From assembly GCF_003171515.1 (NCBI RefSeq), contig NC_089399.1, positions 496,001 to 560,000 of the forward strand: a DNA stretch of 64,000 nt, written 5' to 3'. The translations under genes were made by a program, and so were the position numbers. The notes beneath the pieces were generated by a model. It ran no database searches and was not told where the DNA came from. It saw only the letters and a program-made list of their open reading frames with translations. Shown piece after piece: positions 54,922-64,000 of this stretch. Position 1 is the stretch's first letter, and every line of letters begins with the position of its first letter. Source of the stretch: Pyrenophora tritici-repentis. Taxonomy: Eukaryota; Ascomycota; Dothideomycetes; Pleosporales; Pleosporaceae.

Positions 54922-56497
54922 CTACCACTTCGACATCCGGCTAAGCGTACTCATCCTTCCGTTATGCATATTACTCAACAGCGCTTCCTCGAGAGCCGAC
55001 TGGCTGATACCAGCATCTATCCGATGTAAGCATGGTATTCAGTCATAAGTGTGCCCAGGACTCACCATCAATGTCGCTGAAGCTGCTACCCATGCTAGGT
55101 GTACCTTCACTGCCTTCTTTCCTGCCCCGTAGGCTTGCATGACGGGGACTACCGAGACGACCCAGCTCAGCGCGGTGGTTAGACACCGGGCTCATAGGGC
55201 TCTTTGCTGCAGATGGAGGTCCACCAGAGCTAGTCATAGATGATGCTGCCTCTGTCGTAGCTAGCGAGTGCACATCCATTGATGTCTGTCTTGACGGCGG
55301 CGCCTTTCTCGTGTCATTCTGGGGCATCTTCTGCTCGGCTCTGCTACTAGCACGGTGTGTGTCTTGGGGGTACTTGCTACTGCTTGGCTGCGTCCTCGCA
55401 GCCGAGGCAAAGGGCAGACTAGTCTCATGCGAACCCGAGTCGTCAATCTCTTGAATACCATCGCCTTCCTCAAAAGTAGCCAGATCACGCATCCTCTTCT
55501 GCTGGAAGCGTGGCGGGCGCTTGAACAGTTGACTTCGATGAGCGGGATGATCGGTGTCAGACAATGACGATGAGCTTGAAGACGACGACTCGGCAATATC
55601 TGGAGATGCTGTCTCTTCGTCTCGATAATTAGCAGAAGTTACGATAGGAGTCCGCGGAGTATCCCCAGAGTTTCGACTCGTCAGACCAGGACGCTGATTA
55701 GAGCGTGTAGACAGATTCCGAGTAGGTACTTGAGCTAGCGCCCGGGATTGCGTGATCGTAGTTGTTGACGGTGTCCTCGATAGTGACGGGGCTGAGATAT
55801 GTGAGTAAATCCGTTGCGTAGAATGCATGTATCACACGCTTCAGTGTACTTACCAGGCATCGTTATCTCAGCACCTCGCAAACTAGGGCTATCTCTTGAA
55901 TGCCCAGCCAGAGCTGAAGGAGCCCTCCCTGCTACTCAACTTAACATCAGTCTTCTAGAAGCATCATCAAATGTATAAATACCTCCTGATCCAGCGCTCC
56001 CTCCCCTTCGCATCGCGACACCGCCTATAGCGGTCAGGGTGCTACCACCTGTTGGCGATGGCGATGGATTAGCATTCGAAATACTAACCCTCTTCATCTG
56101 ATTTCGAACATGGTCCAGGTGTCTCTCGTAAAGCCATGCTGCCTGTTGTAGAAGAAACGTTGGTGGAACCTGAAACTTGTCTGCTCTACGATATAGTCAG
56201 CAAGGCCAAGGCAGCATAACTAGGGAGGCGAATGCATACAAATCGACCCCTATGACATATTAGCGCTCAGTACGAGATTCGTATCGACAAATACTCACAG
56301 TCCAGATCACTGGTCTTTGAAGTTTTTGATATAACCTCCCATAGTTGACGATCCCTTTCAGCATCCCACTGGGCCTGTTACATTGATTAGATGAAGCTCC
56401 CGGAGCGTAGACTGATGTATATTACCTGCGGCGGGTCTTCAAAGTCACCCCGGATGAACGGGAAACGTATCAAGGCCGTGAACTGAACGGAAGACAT
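54922..56497 (-). CDS. ATG29: autophagy-related protein ATG29
   Basis: Exons 56497-56426, 56374-56299, 56249-56240, 56185-55983, 55928-55854, 55791-55066 and 55016-54922 give 418 residues. The conserved N-terminus reads MSSVQFTALIRFPFIRGDFE, DPPQAQWDAERDRQLWEVIS and LDWVDLADKFQVPPTFLLQQ, then AAWLYERHLDHVRNQMKRVS. Exon 3 has only 10 nt (W-V-D plus part of Leu) yet is needed for this motif. A long Ser-rich middle follows, and the end has the family motif SQSALEEALLSNM with GRMSTLSRM. Atg29 works with Atg17 and Atg31 to found the autophagosome assembly site. Confidence 0.9.
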
Positions 56498-56928
56498 GTG
56501 GAATTTGTGTGATGTTTACGTGGAGTGAGTTGATGGGTGGAGAGGTGGTCCGTAAGGTGTGGTCCCGGGGTTGATCTATCCGATGAAGTTTGGCGTGAGC
56601 TGATCTACGCCCTGGCACGTGTGGCCGGGCTGAGCTGCGGGCTTGTCCAACTCTACAAAGTCGGACTTTCGCTGAGCAGCTATGTTCATGGCGATAACAA
56701 GTGTATTCGCATGAATGGAATCCAAATAGCCCAAGACCTGCAGCGCTACCTTTAACCGTCCGCATTGGTCTCGTGCAGCCATCACAAACCAAAGCCCGCT
56801 AGCACCGCCACATCGCATGCGCCACAGGCCCCGCGAACTGGTTGCAGGTACAAAATACTCGACGGACAGCCGCATAAAATCTTCCCAAACAGTCATCCTT
56901 AGCAACTCCCAATACAACGACGGTCAAA
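56498..56928. other. shared upstream region of ATG29 and ADE1
   Basis: 431 bases between divergent starts, so both promoters lie here. No further element is assigned with confidence. Confidence 0.55.
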
Positions 56929-57893
56929 ATGTTGACATCAGCAGTCACAAATATTGACATCGAAGGCAAGCTGCCAAAAGTTGCCTCTGGCAAAGTCCGC
57001 GATCTATATGCCATCGACGATGACACACTACTCTTCGTCGCCAGTGACCGCATATCAGCATATGATGTGATTATGGAAAATGTGAGTTCTACAGTCGCCT
57101 CAAAAGGAACAAACCAGATTTCTAATAAATTCAACACCAGGGCATCCCCGGCAAAGGCGCCCTCCTAACCGCCATGAGCATATACTGGTTCCACCACCTC
57201 CCCACCCAAGTCCCAGGTCTAAAAACCCACTTCCTTACCTCCTCCCTCCCAGCAGCCCTCTCAAACCAAACCGATCTAAAAGATCGATCCATGCAAGTCC
57301 GCCGCCTACGTATCCTGCCCATTGAATCCATAGTCCGCGGCTACATCACGGGATCAGGATGGTCAGAGTACACCAAATCGGGAACCGTCAACGGTATCAA
57401 GATGCCTACTGGATTGATTGAAGGTCAGAAGTTACCGGAACCGCTCTGGACGCCAAGCACCAAAGCAGACGTCGGCGGCAAGGATGAAAATATATCTCCA
57501 GAAAAAGCTAGAGAGTTGATTGGCGATGAGAAGGTAGCGAAGAAGGTTGAGGAGTTGTCGTTGGCGATTTACCAGGCTGCTGCGGAGCGTGCGGAGGAAG
57601 TGGGGATTATCCTTGCGGACACCAAATTTGAGTTTGGGGTTGATGAGGGGAGTGAGGTTGTGTTGGTAGATGAGGTCTTGACGCCCGATAGCTCGAGGTT
57701 TTGGCCAAAAGAGTCTTGGGAGAGCAATCTGGGCAAGGCACAGCCGAGTTTCGATAAGCAGTTTTTGAGGGACTGGTTGACGAGCAATGGGCTGAAGGGG
57801 AAGGAGGGGGTCAAGGTGCCGGAGGATGTGGTTGAGAGGACGGCAGCGAAGTATCGGGAGGCGTGCGAGAAGCTTACGGGGAAGAGTGGATAA
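56929..57893 (+). CDS. ADE1: SAICAR synthetase (purine biosynthesis)
   Basis: Exons 56929-57081 and 57141-57893 give 301 residues, matching the family length. Typical blocks are [58 protein letters not shown] and [11 protein letters not shown], then [15 protein letters not shown]. The enzyme joins CAIR and aspartate with ATP in step seven of purine synthesis. The exon junction falls at the conserved MEN-GIPGKGA. Codon choice shifts along the gene (C-rich early, G-rich late) without breaking the frame. Confidence 0.96.
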
Positions 57894-58218
57894 GCGAGGA
57901 ATAAGATGGTAGGAAATGGTAGGGGAAGCCTAGTGGGATGGCGCCCTAGTGTGTAGTTTACGACTGCCCGTCAATGAAAAGAATTGACATAAATACTGAG
58001 TCTTGCAATATAGACCCATAGATGTCCCACAGCCCTCAGAAGTCAAACAGTCATCCTTTGACATGTATGTATATGTGATGATGTTTTGTTCATTCACTTG
58101 CCATTAACTATAAATAACATTCGTATACATTAAATCAAATCATGGATATCGTAGCGTAAACATGAAACATTTTACCCTTGTAATCTGCCTCCTCATATAT
58201 CTCCCACGGTGAATCAGT
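57894..58218. other. convergent 3' region
   Basis: 325 bases between the ADE1 stop and the SUR7-family stop. AT-rich UTR sequence; no gene seen. Confidence 0.5.
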
Positions 58219-59078
58219 TTACACTGAGTACTCGCTCTTAACCCTCCGCTGGGAATCGGTTTCCAAGAAGCTTCCTCGGTTACGGTTCGACTTGGCAGAG
58301 CGGCTTCGACGCATTCCGGAAGAACTATCGTTTCCAAGGCGGCCACCGAGACAGAACATGATGGTAGCCAGGAAGAAACAGGCTACAGCAGCCCAGGTGA
58401 AACCCATCAAATATCTTCCAATGCTTGCTTCGAAACCGGCAGATCGGAAGGCATCGCGACCTTTGATAACCCATGCGCTAGTTTGGCATTAGTACTGTTT
58501 CGCAGGTATTTGGAGCAGTGACAAACTTACGTCATGAGAGCAGCAGCAAGTGTCTGGAAGAACAGGGCAATGGAAGTCATCAGGGAAGATAGGTATCCTC
58601 CAAGACGGCTGCACAGAGCAAGAAGACCAGACACGAGAGCAACAGCAGCAAAGAAGAGAGCGATGAGGTAAAATGCGAACATGAAGCGAGACAGGTAGTA
58701 GTACTGGTATGTGCCAATGAACTGCTCAGGAATGTTCTGCTGGCTTCCAAAGTTCCTAGGAGGGTCGAAGGGAAGGGCTGGAACAGGTGCACCACAATTG
58801 GCGTTGCGTCCTGAAGATGGGTCGGCACCGCAGATGGCGAAGAAAGTCCATCGTGTCGGGTTTCGTGCGTTGGGGATGCCGTTTGTGGATGCTTGGAGAA
58901 AGTAGAACTTGTCGAGCGGAGAATCGTTGACGCCGCCAGTCAGAATGTTGAGGAATTGAAGGAGGATTCCAGCAGCGACAAGTATCAACGAGCCAAAGGC
59001 AAGAAAGGGTCCTAGGTAGCATGTTAGTAGATGCACAGCTGAAAAAGGAAGTAACAACGCACTAGCCGGGCCTGCCAT
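58219..59078 (-). CDS. SUR7/PalI-family cortical membrane protein
   Basis: Exons 59078-59063, 59011-58531 and 58477-58219 give 251 residues. Four membrane helices are visible: PFLAFGSLILVAAGILLQFL near the start, FMFAFYLIALFFAAVALVSG, LSSLMTSIALFFQTLAAALM and FTWAAVACFFLATIMFCLGG. The outer loop contains CGADPSSGRNANCG, a Sur7-like Cys pair. Such proteins sit in eisosome-related plasma-membrane domains or in pH sensing. The first exon codes only five residues plus one base. The intron is chosen because it has a perfect TACTAAC branch site and removes an unlikely HLLTCYLG insertion. Confidence 0.82.
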
Positions 59079-59562
59079 GGCAAAGAGTGTCGCAAGGACG
59101 GGAATGGATTAAGTTAAGATTACAGCAGCGGTACGGTGCACGGCAACAGTGCTATTAAAGACGGACGATTGGGCGTGCAAGCTGGTTTAAGAATTGTTGG
59201 CGAGACGATGACGTAGGCGGGTGAATGGCCTGGCTGTACCGCTAGCTCAATGACGGCCTCACTAGGTCGCTACACCGTCACTGGCGCTTTGCCTCATCCC
59301 GAGCGATGCGGGAGAAGAAAAGGCGCGGGACTTACCTGAAGCATATTGGCGGATGCGGCTGATCCAAAGAGTCTCGAAGCGCGTGTTTCGTTGCTCAAGT
59401 ATAGACGCAGGACGCTTTCAGGTGTCATGAATGCAGGGATACCGGTACGCACCTGGCTCGGGTACAACCGAGGCCAACGCTCTGCAGCATACTGATACCA
59501 ACTACCTGCTTCGCCGTGCATGACCAAGTAGGCCTTGCAACTACATCAAGTATATCGTCGCC
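59079..59562. other. shared upstream region of the SUR7-family and Rogdi-like genes
   Basis: About 0.48 kb between divergent starts. A minus-strand frame (59521 down to about 59336) ending at a GTAAGT looks somewhat protein-like, but no partner exon could be found, so it is not called. Confidence 0.45.
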
Positions 59563-60597
59563 ATGTCCACCGCCGTGTGGCCGCCCATCGATGACGATCG
59601 TCTTGCTCGGGAGCAGGCGGCGTCGCAAGCCCGCGAGCTCGAGTGGCTGTTGGTGCAGCTGGGTGAGACGCTACAGTCGCTGAAAGCAGGTCTAGAAGAG
59701 TGCGCTGCCCTGCTTGCGCCCTCTGAGAATGCTTCGACGCTTGTGCTATCCTCTGTACGCTCTGAGAGCCTCAAAGGGCTCGTTACGCGCATCGGTACTC
59801 GCATCACCAAAGGCGTATGTCTCCGCCAGTCTCCGCGATGCCCGTCGCGATTCCATGCATACTGACCATCGGCAGAACATCAAGCTACGCCTTGCAAGCC
59901 TCCCACCGCCCAAAGGCTCTCTGACCTACGACCTTACCATCTCTTCTGCACCACACGCCCCTACACTCGTCGTGCCTCAGCTTATTTCAATACGCACGTC
60001 CATCAATAGCTGCTTAGATGCCATTGACGTTGCGACATGGGGAGGAGATGCTACCAATGCCAACTTCGTCGCCGGCCAGCTGCAGTTGCTACATGATCAC
60101 ATAATCGAGGCCCAAGCATCACTCAAGGGTCACTCGGATGTGCAGGTGCCATGGTGGGAAAATGCGGTAGATGAAAAGGTAGCTGTCTATGGCAGACCAC
60201 AACTGTCCTACAACACTAACAATGACTCCAGACCTTCGAACCCCCTCTACCACCTACTGTCTCCTTTCACTTGTTCGTCTTCGATGCAGCTCTCGTTCTC
60301 GAAATCCGTACTCTCGAGCCACATCAGGCCGGCGACAGCTCATCGCTCACCGGATTCAGCCTTCGCAACACTTTCGCATCAGCCCTCGGTGCTACACGAG
60401 CCCCTGCGCATGATGAGGCTGACCGCACATTCAAATATAAAGACCAAGACGTCCGCGTAAAAGAGAAGATACGAGTTGAGAGCCAAGATCCAGCCCTCAT
60501 CTCCGCCTCGGCAAAGCTCAACGCCCTTGGACACAGCCTGATGCTGAGCCGAAAAGCGCTCAACATTGTCATGGGTCGTGACGAGCAGATTGACTAA
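59563..60597 (+). CDS. RAV2: Rogdi / Rav2-like protein (RAVE complex, V-ATPase assembly)
   Basis: Exons 59563-59814, 59876-60178 and 60232-60597 give 306 residues. The N-terminus is a leucine-zipper-like helix (REQAASQARELEWLLVQLGE, TLQSLKAGLEECAALL). Later blocks are GSLTYDLTISSAPHAPTLVV, WWENAVDEKTFEPPLPPTVS and FHLFVFDAALVLEIRTLEP, with a C-terminal ALGHSLMLSRKALNIVMG. This is the Rogdi leucine-zipper family, in yeast Rav2 of the RAVE complex that reassembles the vacuolar proton pump. The junction at PPLPPTVSFHLFVFD is exact for the family. Confidence 0.85.
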
Positions 60598-60858
60598 CTC
60601 CACTCGAGTTTGCAAGCAGTCGATTGCACCATCTGCCATTGGTTGTGTGCACCACTCAGATGTCACCTTTTTCCGCGGGGATGCCGTTAGTGGGGATCGC
60701 GCCATATCGGCTCGTCGCTATCGGAACAAATAATGGGAATGTGCATGACCAATACCGCCGCCGAGGAGTAATCGCATCGACATATTCCCTACTAATACAA
60801 TTGCCCCTCTTCTGAGAATTGCAAGTCACCACCACTTTTCCCCATTTTAGTTTCCATC

Positions 60859-62547
60859 ATGGCGCCTGCACTCCTCACGGCAGTTGATGCCACATCCCAC
60901 ATCCACCTTATAATCGGTTCCAACCCACTGGCAGCTGCACGATGCTCGCGTTCGATAGAAGTTGGTGCGAAGCCAATACTCCTCGCACCAGAAGATTCCA
61001 CACTGCATTATGGTCTAGCCAAGCGCATCGAGGCGGGCCAAGTGCACTGGGTGAAGCGAAGTTTCCAAGAGGAGGATTTGACAACACTTGGAAGAGCCGA
61101 AGTAGATGGCGTCGTAGACGCTGTCTTTGTGACTGCGGCAGGCAAACAGGCATCATGTACGCTTTGACGGTCAACCCCTCAGGACTTCTTCTGACTCGCC
61201 ACAGCAACCCAAATATCTAGTCTTTGCCGGAGACTACGCATACCCATTAATGTCGCCGATGCACCGAATCTCTGCTCTTTCACGCTCCTCTCCACACACT
61301 GCGATGGTCCTCTGCAGATTGGTATAACAACATCTGGAAAGGGTTGTAAGCTCTCCGCAAGAATCCGGAGAGAGATTGCTGCATCGCTACCCCCACGTCT
61401 GGGTGAAGCAGTGGAGAGACTAGGCACACTACGAAGACGTATATGGGAGGAAGATCATGCAGCCGAACTGTCGCAAGATATCGAGGCAGAAGAAGAAGAC
61501 AGTGGGCAGCCAGCCACGTTCAACAAGTTAATCTTGGAAGAGAGCAAAGAAGCAGCCCGCGGTCGTCGCATGCGTTGGCTATCCCAGATATGCGAATACT
61601 GGCCGCTACGCCGTCTTGCGTCCATCACCGACACAGACGTCGACATGTTATTCCGCGAATTCGCCAGTAGCAGCTCCTCCAAAGTTGGCCCAACCACGAC
61701 GACCCCGCAACGAGTAGGACGCATTATTCTTGCAGGCTCTGGTCCGGGTAATCCCGACCTACTCACGCGCGCAGCACACAAAGCCATCCTTTCCGCTGAC
61801 CTAATCCTTGCCGACAAACTTGTTCCCGCACCAATCCTTGACCTCGTCCCCCGCCGTGCAACCGTCCACATTGCGAGAAAGTTTCCCGGCAATGCAGACA
61901 AAGCGCAAGAAGAGCTCTTGGAACTCGGCCTAGAGGGACTGAAAGCCGGCAAAGTGGTAGTCAGGATAAAACAGGGCGATCCATACATCTACGGCCGCGG
62001 TGGCGAAGAATATGACTTCTTTCGTGAGCACGGCTTCATACCTAGTGTACTACCTGGTATCACGAGTGCACTCAGCGCACCGCTATTCGCCGCTATACCC
62101 GCAACACACCGCGGTATCGCCGATCAAGTGCTCATCTGTACCGGCACCGGCCGCAAAGGCGCTCCTCTCGATCCCCCGGAATTCGTCCCTTCACGCACAA
62201 TGGTCCTACTGATGTCTCTACACCGTCTCTCCGCGCTAGTCGAGAGTCTAATCGGTAAAGGATACCCCATAGACCTCCCAGTCGCCGTGCTCGAACGGGC
62301 ATCGTGTCCAGACCAAAGAGTCATCAGGACGACTTTGGAACACGTTTGCGCTGCCGTCGAGGAAGAGGGGAGCAGACCTCCGGGCTTGTTGGTTGTGGGC
62401 TATGCTTGCAAGGTGCTTATCAAGCATGAGCAGAGATGGGTGGTGGAAGAAGGATTCCATGGCTTGGATAATCTAGGTGGGGATGGCGAGTTGGAGATTA
62501 GTAGACTCGTGCATGATGCTACTGCTGCTACGGCAGTGGCGGCTTAA
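60859..62547 (+). CDS. MET1: siroheme synthase / uroporphyrin-III C-methyltransferase (Met1 type)
   Basis: Exons 60859-61156 and 61205-62547 give 546 residues. The N-terminal half is a Met8/CysG-like dehydrogenase and ferrochelatase fold (IGSNPLAAARCSRSIEVGAK; LRIPINVADAPNLCSFTLLS; GPLQIGITTSGKGCKLSARI). The C-terminal half is a SAM-dependent methyltransferase with GSGPGNPDLLTRAAHKAI, KQGDPYIYGRGGEEYDFFRE and GIADQVLICTGTGRKG. It therefore looks like a fused enzyme making siroheme for sulphite and nitrite reductases. The junction restores SSTQISSLCRRLRIPIN. Confidence 0.9.
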
Positions 62548-63005
62548 AGTAAATCTAGTTAAATTTGAATTCAACATCGCAATTCTCGCCATGGTCTTGT
62601 TGTCGTTGAGGCTTTGTTTGATATGTGATATATTCTCATTACAAGGCGTCATACATACAGTCTCGCCTCTATATACACATACATACATTCCATCTTCAGA
62701 TCGTTATCGTCCCATTCACATATCCATCTACATATCATTACCGGCGTCTTTCGCCTGCTGCTGCTGCTGTACACCATGCAACTCCTTTTCGTAACCACAT
62801 CCACTGAAGGAACCTAAACCCACCCGTCCATATATACGCCGTTAGAAGCCGTGAAAACGTGACCTTTCGAAAAACCGTAGAAACCCCGTGTAGGAAGTTC
62901 TTGTATGACCACCCAAAGAAACGCTGATGCTAAATGAAGAAAGCAAATTTTTGTGAAAAGCAAGAAAAAAAATGTAAAACCGTACGTTCATCATATCAGG
63001 CCATC
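62548..63005. other. convergent 3' region
   Basis: About 0.46 kb between two convergent genes, AT-rich with a short CTG run near 62756-62768. No gene was recognised. Confidence 0.5.
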
Positions 63006-64000
63006 TCAAACCTGACTAGACCAACTCTTCCTCTTACCGTCCTGCTGTTCCTCCCAAATAACAAGTTCGCGACCACTCCGATCACCGCCTCTGCGAACGC
63101 GATCGATGCCAAGATGTTCGAGGCCATCGCGACCAACGTGGATACCGAAGCCATATCTGATGCTACCGGGGTCATCAAGGGCTTCGTGCTGCTCAGCGCT
63201 CGTACGGTCATTCCGAGATTTCTCCGCCATAGCAGCAGCGGTGGTGGGAGAATCGCCTCTTAGATTATTCCTCGAAGGGCGGACGAGAGAGGCGACGGAG
63301 CGGGCGAAAGAACGTTCTGCGTACGCGGTGCCCATGAGGCGAGCGACGAGTTCAGGTTTAGTTTGAGGGCGGGCGAAGGCGCGGTCGGTGAGGATGGGGG
63401 ATTGGTAGATCCAGGAGATTATTTCGGCGAGCGTGTTGCTGCGGTGGGGGAGGGCGGCGAGGTGGCGGTTTGGCCAGAGGGCGAGAAGACTGGTGGCATA
63501 GAGGGCGAGGAAGAAGCAGAGGGCGTAGTAGCCGGATAGCTCGGCGGAGACGCGGACGATGTCATCGGTGCTGTAGTATTGGGTCCAGAAGCAGCCGCCT
63601 GCTATGATAGGGATGGAAATGGATACGAGTGAAACGAAGGATAGGACTACCACTTGAAAGTGCTTGTTTTCAAGTGCTGCCAGCGTGACCGAAAAAGGGA
63701 GGCGGCAGGCGTAGTCGACAAGGAGGGATGCCTCAGCGGTTGCTCCACCTTTGGAAGACAGGGCAATGTACGGCTGGAGTACGCGGAGTGAGTAGTCGAG
63801 TGACAGCAGGGACAGGAAAAGGAAGTTTCCAATGAGTGCTGGGATAAACGAATAGAGGAAGTTTGAAGCAGAAAATCCATCGGAACCTGTGCGAGCAAAG
63901 ACTTTTGGTAGGAACCCTAGCCGGACTGCGCTGTTGATGAAGCTGATGACCAGAAAGGCAACCAACAACGCAAGGGCAATGACTATCCAAGCGATGACTG
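63006..64000 (-). CDS. multipass membrane protein, DUF3433-like, truncated by the window edge
   Basis: The frame is open from the right edge to the stop at 63006, leaving 331 residues of the C-terminal part. Several hydrophobic segments are present (WIVIALALLVAFLVISFINS, LIGNFLFLSLLSLDYSL, VVVLSFVSLVSISIPIIAGG, YYALCFFLALYATSLLALWP), with the segment YSLRVLQPYIALSSKGGA between them. The block QPYIALSSKGGATAEASLLV and the downstream ALPHRSNTLAEIISWIYQSP match fungal DUF3433 proteins as I recall them. The tail is charged and likely cytosolic. Function is unknown. The beginning of the gene lies right of the window. Confidence 0.65.
   Translation of the reverse strand, partial: VIAWIVIALALLVAFLVISFINSAVRLGFLPKVFARTGSDGFSASNFLYSFIPALIGNFLFLSLLSLDYSLRVLQPYIALSSKGGATAEASLLVDYACRLPFSVTLAALENKHFQVVVLSFVSLVSISIPIIAGGCFWTQYYSTDDIVRVSAELSGYYALCFFLALYATSLLALWPNRHLAALPHRSNTLAEIISWIYQSPILTDRAFARPQTKPELVARLMGTAYAERSFARSVASLVRPSRNNLRGDSPTTAAAMAEKSRNDRTSAEQHEALDDPGSIRYGFGIHVGRDGLEHLGIDRVRRGGDRSGRELVIWEEQQDGKRKSWSSQV

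Noticed and set aside
59011..59078. Unspliced N-terminus of the SUR7-family protein (SALLLPFSAVHLLTCYLG insertion)
   Set aside because: The segment has a perfect GT..TACTAAC..AG intron and removing it gives the usual MAGPARPFLAFGSL start.
59336..59521. Minus-strand frame beginning MHGEAGSWYQYAAERW and ending at a GTAAGT
   Set aside because: Looks partly protein-like, but no acceptor and second exon could be found and it lies in a two-way promoter.
1..64000. tRNA, rRNA or CRISPR features
   Set aside because: Reading for T-loop-like GGTTCGAATC patterns, rRNA blocks and spaced identical repeats gave no credible candidate; a covariance-model scan was not possible.

Overview
The window is nuclear DNA of a filamentous ascomycete, most likely a Dothideomycete of the order Pleosporales. 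Genes are short and dense, usually broken by one to seven introns of about 50-60 bases with GT..CTAAC/CTGAC..AG signals. Most products are conserved housekeeping proteins. The placement rests on a RhoGAP gene (GAP1) and a flavin-reductase-like gene (ORF1) lying divergently beside the mating-type genes, the arrangement known from Cochliobolus. It is inference, not a species call.

Left third (1-23 kb): the end of a ribosome-associated Hsp70 (Ssz1-like), an F-box gene, a hypothetical protein, a secreted lactonase-type beta-propeller, a mitochondrial HAD hydrolase (HDHD5/CECR5-like), a small gene whose 52-residue product is almost entirely four 13-residue repeats, an ASH1-type H3K36 methyltransferase, the palmitoyltransferase ERF2, a small mitochondrial MLRQ/B12D-type protein, histidyl-tRNA synthetase with two starts, a Gemin2-like protein, a CDP-alcohol phosphotransferase and a NIPSNAP protein.

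Centre (24-40 kb): the mating-type region. The order is GAP1, ORF1, MAT1-1-1 (alpha box), MAT1-2-1 (HMG box), about 3 kb without a convincing gene but with a decayed repeat array, then APN2, COX13 and APC5. Both mating-type genes lie intact on the same strand under 1 kb apart, so the strain should be homothallic. GAP1/ORF1 is the Pleosporales flank. APN2/COX13/APC5 is the flank known widely in Pezizomycotina. SLA2 and the beta-glucosidase gene BGL1 are not seen.

Right third (40-64 kb): complex I assembly factor CIA30, the pyrimidine-nucleotide carrier RIM2, a mitoribosomal mL45/Mba1-like protein, eIF1 (SUI1), an Asterix/UPF0139 membrane protein in eight exons, Mediator subunit MED12, an unknown protein with an acidic tail, autophagy factor ATG29, ADE1, a SUR7-family membrane protein, a Rogdi/Rav2-like protein, a siroheme synthase and a truncated DUF3433-type membrane protein.

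Exon boundaries were worked out by hand from splice signals, reading phase and family conservation. No tRNA, rRNA, CRISPR or intact transposon was recognised.
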